Assembly: GCF_000298315.2 (NCBI RefSeq)
Contig: NZ_AEYE02000029.1
Location: forward strand, 124,001 to 188,000
Direction: 5' to 3'
DNA length: 64,000 bases
From: Rhizobium grahamii CCGE 502
Lineage (GTDB): Bacteria; Pseudomonadota; Alphaproteobacteria; Rhizobiales; Rhizobiaceae
Shown: in pieces, positions 60,801-64,000 of the stretch
Layout of the letters: each line of letters opens with the position of its first letter
Position numbering within the stretch: the first letter of the stretch is position 1
The notes under the pieces: generated by a model
The model's input: only the letters and a program-made list of their open reading frames with translations
Databases searched by the model: none
What the model was told of the DNA's origin: nothing
Translations under genes and position numbers: made by a program

Positions 60801-60990
60801 AGGCCGCACCAGTGTCAGCGTTGGCCGCTATCTCAACGACCGGACCTATTTCGAACTACAGCAGACCACCGGCAAGGGCGGCGCCAAGGCGATCATCAAT
60901 TTCGATGTCGGCCGCGGCGTGAAGTTGCGCGCCGGCGCAGGTGGAGATGGCGAGGGAGAGGCGGGCGTCGTCTACGAGCACGAGTATTAA
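54868..60990 (+). CDS. tamB: Translocation and assembly module protein TamB, expanded by tandem repeats
   Basis: A very large periplasm-spanning protein (about 2040 residues; E. coli TamB has 1259). One N-terminal membrane helix (about residues 15-40) is followed by a long beta-taco region and the conserved C-terminal DUF490 domain (about the last 350 residues, with LAQLIFGQS and VGRYLNDRTYFELQQ). Between about residues 875 and 1620 seven tandem copies of a 107-residue unit are inserted. Start codons at 54844 (TTG), 54868 and 54880 are all possible; 54868 is chosen without a strong site. Partner of TamA. Confidence 0.88.
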   Translation: MSAPMQTLAKILNWIVRLLGYSVGTLLILLAVAIGVFGFTSFGARIITDRVASSISNRDMTIKVQEPEGLLTGGLRASQIVLSDTRGVFAQVDGLAISWNPLALLTGRFHARSIEATAIHVLRQPVRTLPSRPAATGEADTGFSLPIKIDIDKIALPEINLAQPLIGRAFSLAADGSVRADNDGGNASINVHRHDAPDAKLIADAAFLPDRNQLRLKAKLTEPKGGLLAGLLGLPGNPAVEIGLTGDGPLSDWRGQLQAALDGQQRASIEAHHTLTPENLHHLDLKGGGDLSSLLPAAFRPLFAGQTNIDVAANFDNRGKIDIQTGNLATGAVVIAASGTLDPKGNNSLNANLLGTSGPVDFRWPLADGEARLLVAGINLSLTGDAKASRLNASASLDSAALPQATMGNVKLTAKSDNFNLAGRTGSVQITLAAGDTSFVNPDINRAIKGPVTITLPLQISPDALGFNGATIESAAANANLNGSYKLSASAITGNVKLTAQPAALPPAVATRFNAPIVIEGQVAGTIPSKFNISNLSIKSNALEATGQVVLDEENLDANLSGRIPNVQALLETASGELNYQLSAKGNVSALAVAANIKGPSLVMAGRQVKQLELNLSGTADPKAPKAEITARGTIDNQPINVATAVQIVDGKLQLPSIAGDVGKNRLTGNLELSPAFEPTGQATFDFPDIGLLAALGGQKAEGDLKGSVDIANDNGKIALKVVASGSGLKRDTFAIVGPDINVAVTDLKAFAATGTITAQELASGPNKAESLALNFTQQQNRTNFDLGATYDANPLVASGSVEVNAGTTLLRLDRFLAEPRNIRVELASPSEVSISGGTVTLSAVELKTGDGSVRVTGTVGETLDIKADIRELPASLANSFVPKLNASGTISGKAAVTGTPAAPIANFDLDWKDAATSQTKDAGLSPLAIDASGTFANNTLNFETNASGKGGVALKAGGSVVTGGPDAQSLKVDADIVNIPAGLANAFVPDLAAEGSISGNVTAAGKLPAPTLDFKLNWKNAATSQTRSAKLSSLGLTASGNLKDNILNFDADARGSGGMSLQANGNFVVAGADAQTLKLDGQIANIPAALANGFVPNLAAEGMISGTISATGKLPKPAATFDLTWKDAATSHTRAARLSGMSLAAKGNFADEKLNVQADLTANGGMALNASGNVSLAGTTIENLTADATIRNVPASLANAFVSGLGASGTVSGTASASGTLQQPTASFDLIWKDLATAHTKAARLSALTLGAKGTFANNTLDFQTNLNGDAGSALTANGKVMLEGTAVKSLQADATLSNLPAALVNNFVPDLGAEGTISGTATASGSLPIPAVDFKLNWNNAGTRQTRAAGLSGLTLNASGNVADDKIAFDATLTSSRSSLLRAKGTANLQGASVQGLSVDADIANLPASLANGFVPGLGAEGTISGTAKTSGTPTNPIIDFNLDWKDAATTQTRASGIRPLSANAGGRLADGRLDFTTNLSGTGVSMKAGGNLVIAGQNARSLAVNADISNLPAGLANAFVPGLAAEGNISGTVRASGRLPMPAVDFNLDWRGAATSQTRSAGLSPLSIAANGRLQDNRLTIDTNVAGDSGLSLRGGGSVTITGNRALDMRFSGSLPFAVLGSQLATQGFVADGTANVNLQIGGTAAAPSINGTVATSGARFVDVRRNLAINNLTADIRFTGNEAVISRLTGQLASGGSISVSGSIGIQPASNFPANIDVRLDRAVYVDGTLVVATVDGTIGLRGPLLANPTLNGRLRLDRASITVPERLPTSLREIDIRHINAPKAVLAQLRDESQQGARAKSNTINLDLQLDAPSQIFVRGRGIDAELGGSVTIRGTAAAPIVSGGFTMRRGRMTILNRRLDFTNRSRISFAGDLTPALDMEASSTSGSTTLTVNVAGLATDPAITFSSSPALPQDEVLAQLIFGQSMSKLSPVQIAQLADAVSQLAGGRSGSLFQGLRNQLGVDDFDISTDAKGRTSVSVGRYLNDRTYFELQQTTGKGGAKAIINFDVGRGVKLRAGAGGDGEGEAGVVYEHEY
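57487..59724 (+). repeat. Seven 321-bp tandem repeats inside tamB
   Basis: Units start at 57487, 57808, 58129, 58450, 58771, 59092 and 59410, with five intervals of exactly 321 bases and one of 318. Each encodes PA-x-LAN-x-FVP-x-L, a GTISGT segment, F-x-L-x-W-K-x-A-A-T, and an Asn-rich strand pattern. DNA identity between units is only moderate, so the expansion is old or under selection for variation. Confidence 0.9.
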
Positions 60991-61415
60991 AAGCTGGTCT
61001 TGCTGGTCTTCAGCAGGATATTGGTTTCTGTCGTATTGATGCCGTTGACCAACCGGATTCGCCGCAGTGTTTCGTCGAAGGAGACGAGATCGCGATCCTC
61101 GAGTTCGGCAATGAAATCCCATCTGCCGTTGGTGCTGTGCAGTGCGCGCACCTGCGGCAGACCGCGAAGCTGATCGGCGACCTTGTCCGCAAGCTTGCCG
61201 AGCACCTCGATCATGACAATGGCGCGCACGCCCGCCGCGCGGGTTTCATGGCCGGTGCGCACGGTGAATGCCGTGATGGTGCCATTGGCAACCAACCGGT
61301 CGATGCGCGCCGCGACCGTCGCACGCGATGCACCCGTCATTGCCGCTAGCGAAGAGACTGGCGTGCGCGCATTATGGCGCAAAGCGCTGAGAAGTTCCTG
61401 ATCGAGATCGTCCAT
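60987..61415 (-). CDS. Lrp/AsnC-family regulator
   Basis: A 142-residue regulator with an N-terminal HTH (DQELLSALRHNARTPVSSLAAMTGASRATVAARIDRL, about residues 4-40) and a C-terminal RAM effector domain. It is divergent from rocF and likely controls arginine use in response to an amino acid. Its stop overlaps the tamB stop by four bases. Confidence 0.87.
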   Translation of the reverse strand: MDDLDQELLSALRHNARTPVSSLAAMTGASRATVAARIDRLVANGTITAFTVRTGHETRAAGVRAIVMIEVLGKLADKVADQLRGLPQVRALHSTNGRWDFIAELEDRDLVSFDETLRRIRLVNGINTTETNILLKTSKTSF

Positions 61416-61466
61416 GACCGTCACTTTGTCAAAATGCACTTATCAAACTGATCAATCGTAGCGCAT

Positions 61467-61504
61467 TATCGGCACTTTTTCATCTTTTTGTCGCCGTGCC
61501 GATA
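61467..61504. promoter_or_regulatory. Inverted repeat between the Lrp-type gene and rocF
   Basis: TATCGGCAC (61467-61475) and GTGCCGATA (61496-61504) are a perfect nine-base inverted repeat with a 20-base, T-rich spacer. Arm centres are about 29 bases apart, near three helical turns. It is a candidate binding site for the Lrp-type regulator. Confidence 0.45.
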
Positions 61505-61544
61505 TTTCAATATGCCTTCCGAAAACGCGAGCTGGAGAAGACGC

Positions 61545-62480
61545 ATGCAGCCACAAGCAAGATCGGTCACGCTCATCGGAGCACCGCTGGAAGAGGGTTC
61601 GGGACGCCGCGGCGCCGCCATGGGGCCGGCCGCACTTCGCATCGCCGGCGTCGACCAGACGCTGATCGATCTCGGTCATGATGTCGTCGATGCCGGTGAC
61701 GTGCATGTCGTTCCGGCACGCGATCTGCCGAACCATCCGAAAGCACATAATCTGCGCGTCGTCGGCGCATTCACTCGCGCGCTCGAAGCCGGCGTCTACG
61801 AAGCCGCGACCGCCGGGCGCTTTCCGCTGATTCTCGGCGGCGATCACAGCCTGTCGATGGGCACCGTATCCGGCATGGCGCGCTATGCGGCAGAGCAAGG
61901 TAGGCCGCTCTTCGTGCTGTGGCTCGACGCCCATTCCGATTTCAATACGCCTGCGACGTCGCCCTCCGGCAACATTCACGGCATGCCGGTCGCTTATTTC
62001 TGCGGCAAGGCCGAACTTGCGGAAATCCTGCCGAAGGACCGTCCGTTCGTCGATCCCCAGAACGTCTTCCAGGTCGGTATCCGATCGGTGGATGCGCCGG
62101 AGCGGGATCTGATCAATGAACACGGCGTCAACGTCTTCGACATGCGCTGGCTCGACGAACAGGGCGTTGCCGCGGCGATCCGTCAGGTACTTGGCGCGGT
62201 CTCCGATGTAAACGGTCTGCTGCATGTGAGCCTTGACGTCGATTTCCTCGATCCCGAGATCGCCCCCGGCGTCGGCACCACGGTGCCCGGTGGCGCAACC
62301 TTCCGCGAGGGACATCTGATCATGGAAATGCTCTGCGACAGCGGCCTCGTCTCGTCGCTTGATCTCGTCGAACTCAACCCCTTCCTCGACGATCGCGGCA
62401 AGAGCGCGCGGATTCTGGTGGAGCTGACGGCAAGCCTGTTCGGCCGCCGCATCTTCGACCGTCCGACCCGCGCCGCCTGA
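61545..62480 (+). CDS. rocF: Arginase
   Basis: A 311-residue arginase that splits L-arginine into urea and L-ornithine. The manganese motifs [16 protein letters not shown] and SLDVDFLDP are all intact. ATG at 61545 has GGAG eight bases before it. The next gene, 11 bases on, uses the ornithine made here. Confidence 0.93.
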   Translation: MQPQARSVTLIGAPLEEGSGRRGAAMGPAALRIAGVDQTLIDLGHDVVDAGDVHVVPARDLPNHPKAHNLRVVGAFTRALEAGVYEAATAGRFPLILGGDHSLSMGTVSGMARYAAEQGRPLFVLWLDAHSDFNTPATSPSGNIHGMPVAYFCGKAELAEILPKDRPFVDPQNVFQVGIRSVDAPERDLINEHGVNVFDMRWLDEQGVAAAIRQVLGAVSDVNGLLHVSLDVDFLDPEIAPGVGTTVPGGATFREGHLIMEMLCDSGLVSSLDLVELNPFLDDRGKSARILVELTASLFGRRIFDRPTRAA

Positions 62481-62491
62481 GGAGAACCGAC

Positions 62492-63691
62492 ATGAGCAAT
62501 TCCAAGAACCTCATCGATACCGAACAGCGCCTCGGCGCCCACAACTACAAGCCGCTCGATGTCGTGCTGACCAGGGGCGAAGGCGTCTATGTCTGGGATA
62601 CGGATGGCAAGCAGTATCTTGACTGCCTCTCTGCCTACTCTGCTGTGAACCAGGGCCATTGCCATCCGAAAATTCTGGCGGCGATGGTCGAGCAGGCAGG
62701 TAAGCTGACGCTTACCTCGCGTGCCTTCCGCAACGACCAGCTCGCTCATCTCTACGAGGAACTGGCGGCGCTAACAGGCTCGCACAAGATCCTGCCGATG
62801 AACTCGGGCGCCGAAGCGGTCGAAACCGCCATCAAGGCCGTGCGAAAGTGGGGCTATGAAGTGAAGGGCGTGCCTGAAGGCAAGGCCGAGATCATCGTTT
62901 GCGCCGACAATTTCCATGGCCGCACGCTAAGCATAGTCAGCTTCTCCACCGACCCCGATGCCCGTACTGGCTTTGGCCCCTACACGCCTGGCTTCCGGAC
63001 AGTTCCTTTCGGCGATATCGACGCATTTGCCGCTGCCATCAATGAAAACACCGTCGCAGCCCTGATCGAGCCGATCCAGGGCGAAGCCGGCGTCATCATC
63101 CCGCCGAGCGGCTACTTCAAGCGCGTGCGCGAGCTCTGCACCGAAAACAAGGTGACGCTGATCCTCGATGAGATCCAGACCGGCCTCGGCCGCACCGGCA
63201 AGCTTCTGGCGGAAGAGCACGAGGGAATCGAGGCCGACGTGACGCTGATCGGCAAGGCGCTCTCCGGTGGCTTCTATCCGGTCTCCGCCGTGCTCTCCAA
63301 TTCCGAGGTGCTCGGTGTCCTGAAGCCAGGGCAACATGGCTCGACCTTCGGCGGCAACCCGCTTGCCTGCGCCGTGGCGCGCGCCGCGCTCAAGGTGCTG
63401 ACCGAGGAAGGCATGATCGAGAACGCCGAGAAGATGGGCAACTATTTCCTGGAAGGGCTGCGCTCCATCCGCTCCAACATCGTCAAGGACGTGCGCGGTC
63501 GCGGACTGATGATGGCGGTCGAGCTCGTGCCGGAAGCCGGCGGCGCCCGCCAGTATTGCTACACCCTCAAGGATCGCGGCCTGCTCGCCAAGGACACACA
63601 CGAGAACACGATCCGCCTCGCCCCGCCGCTGGTGATCACCAAGAGCCAGGTCGACTGGGCCATAGAGCAGATCGAAAAGACTCTCGCCTGA
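62492..63691 (+). CDS. rocD: Ornithine aminotransferase
   Basis: A 399-residue PLP class III aminotransferase converting ornithine and 2-oxoglutarate into glutamate semialdehyde and glutamate. [34 protein letters not shown] and the PLP lysine in [14 protein letters not shown] are canonical. GAGGAG lies nine bases before ATG. With rocF it forms an arginine catabolic operon, probably under the Lrp regulator. Confidence 0.94.
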   Translation: MSNSKNLIDTEQRLGAHNYKPLDVVLTRGEGVYVWDTDGKQYLDCLSAYSAVNQGHCHPKILAAMVEQAGKLTLTSRAFRNDQLAHLYEELAALTGSHKILPMNSGAEAVETAIKAVRKWGYEVKGVPEGKAEIIVCADNFHGRTLSIVSFSTDPDARTGFGPYTPGFRTVPFGDIDAFAAAINENTVAALIEPIQGEAGVIIPPSGYFKRVRELCTENKVTLILDEIQTGLGRTGKLLAEEHEGIEADVTLIGKALSGGFYPVSAVLSNSEVLGVLKPGQHGSTFGGNPLACAVARAALKVLTEEGMIENAEKMGNYFLEGLRSIRSNIVKDVRGRGLMMAVELVPEAGGARQYCYTLKDRGLLAKDTHENTIRLAPPLVITKSQVDWAIEQIEKTLA

Positions 63692-63709
63692 GGCGACGAA
63701 CGGATACGG

Positions 63710-63731
63710 CGGCGGGAGTGTCATCCCGCCG
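63710..63731 (+). terminator. Hairpin after rocD
   Basis: CGGCGGGA-N6-TCCCGCCG forms an eight-pair stem 18 bases after the rocD stop. The T-run after it is poor (TTCCCGC), so ending is probably weak or Rho-assisted. The next 220 bases hold no gene I can support; they are more A+T-rich and probably carry the promoter of the gene at the right edge. Confidence 0.5.
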
Positions 63732-63956
63732 TTCCCGCGTAGTTTCTCCTAATTCCGAGATCCAACCCAACCCCTCGCCTGACCAAAAATTGGATGCCTC
63801 AATTTAGATTTGGGCAACACTCTTCCGTTAAGGTCCGGAGTAACCGTATCGTTAATCCTTCCTCGGGAGACACGCGCGGTTTGAAGGCAAAGTCCATCTG
63901 CGCCAATGGTGGCGCGGTTGCTTCTGCCCTGGCTTTTGACGGTTGGGACAATACGA

Positions 63957-64000
63957 ATGGCTACGATCAATTCCACGAACTTCAGCGGCGATACGCTGGA
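63957..64000 (+). CDS. Start of an unidentified gene (cut by the right edge)
   Basis: ATG at 63957 begins a frame reading MATINSTNFSGDTL and runs off the window. The start looks like those of large secreted repeat proteins, but too little is visible to name it. A frame from TTG at 63880 is open too. No clear ribosome binding site is seen. Confidence 0.35.
   Translation, partial: MATINSTNFSGDTL

Overview
The window comes from an alphaproteobacterium of the Rhizobiaceae type (Sinorhizobium/Ensifer, Rhizobium or Agrobacterium). The evidence is a HemA-type 5-aminolevulinate synthase, a MocD/E/F-like oxygenase set, an arginase/ornithine aminotransferase pair beside an Lrp regulator, high G+C, and a lambdoid prophage whose tail genes resemble those of rhizobial siphophages and GTAs. 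About 37 kb of prophage is followed by about 27 kb of ordinary chromosome.

Prophage (1 to about 36,970; its left end lies outside the window). The late genes are on the minus strand. In transcription order from 23.7 kb down to 1 they are: a NusG-like (NGN plus KOW) protein, small genes flanked by hairpin terminators, an HNH endonuclease, terminase small and large subunits, portal, ClpP-type prohead protease, HK97-fold capsid, connector and tail genes, tape measure, tail tip, fibre, a tail-associated SGNH esterase, and a lysis cassette (GH19 endolysin, holin-like protein, overlapping spanin pair). A plus-strand O-acyltransferase sits inside the late region as a moron. The early left genes (28.5 to 23.7 kb, minus) are Cro-like and CII-like regulators, a winged-helix/adenine-methyltransferase fusion, and a replication initiator with internal direct repeats. 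The S24 repressor is divergent, and matching palindromic operators lie on both sides of it, as in lambda OR/OL. The early right genes (29.3 to 36.9 kb, plus) start at a repressor-overlapped promoter and an RNA hairpin whose loop shows an anti-Shine-Dalgarno sequence. They continue through small proteins, a C5-cytosine methyltransferase, HNH, DUF5131, ASCH-like and Cys-rich proteins, excisionase and tyrosine integrase. The integrase abuts the 3' part of a tRNA-Arg(CCT) gene, which is the attachment site.

Chromosome (37.0 to 64.0 kb). In order it holds two small secreted proteins, a minus-strand operon with a MocD-like di-iron oxygenase, Rieske ferredoxin, ferredoxin reductase and a degenerate PanB-like protein with a divergent LacI-type regulator, an EptA-type phosphoethanolamine transferase, a ThuA-like protein, a BON-domain protein, dxr, convergent hemA, a form II (S-L-M) molybdenum hydroxylase operon, a glycine-zipper lipoprotein, tamA-tamB with a strongly expanded TamB, an Lrp regulator divergent from rocF-rocD, and the first codons of another gene at the right edge.

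Points most worth a second look are the phage NusG paralogue placed just before two terminators at the head of the late operon, the repressor-controlled RNA with anti-SD loops, the FtsK-gamma/adenine methyltransferase fusion, iteron-like repeats inside the initiator gene, and the acyltransferase/tail-esterase pair.
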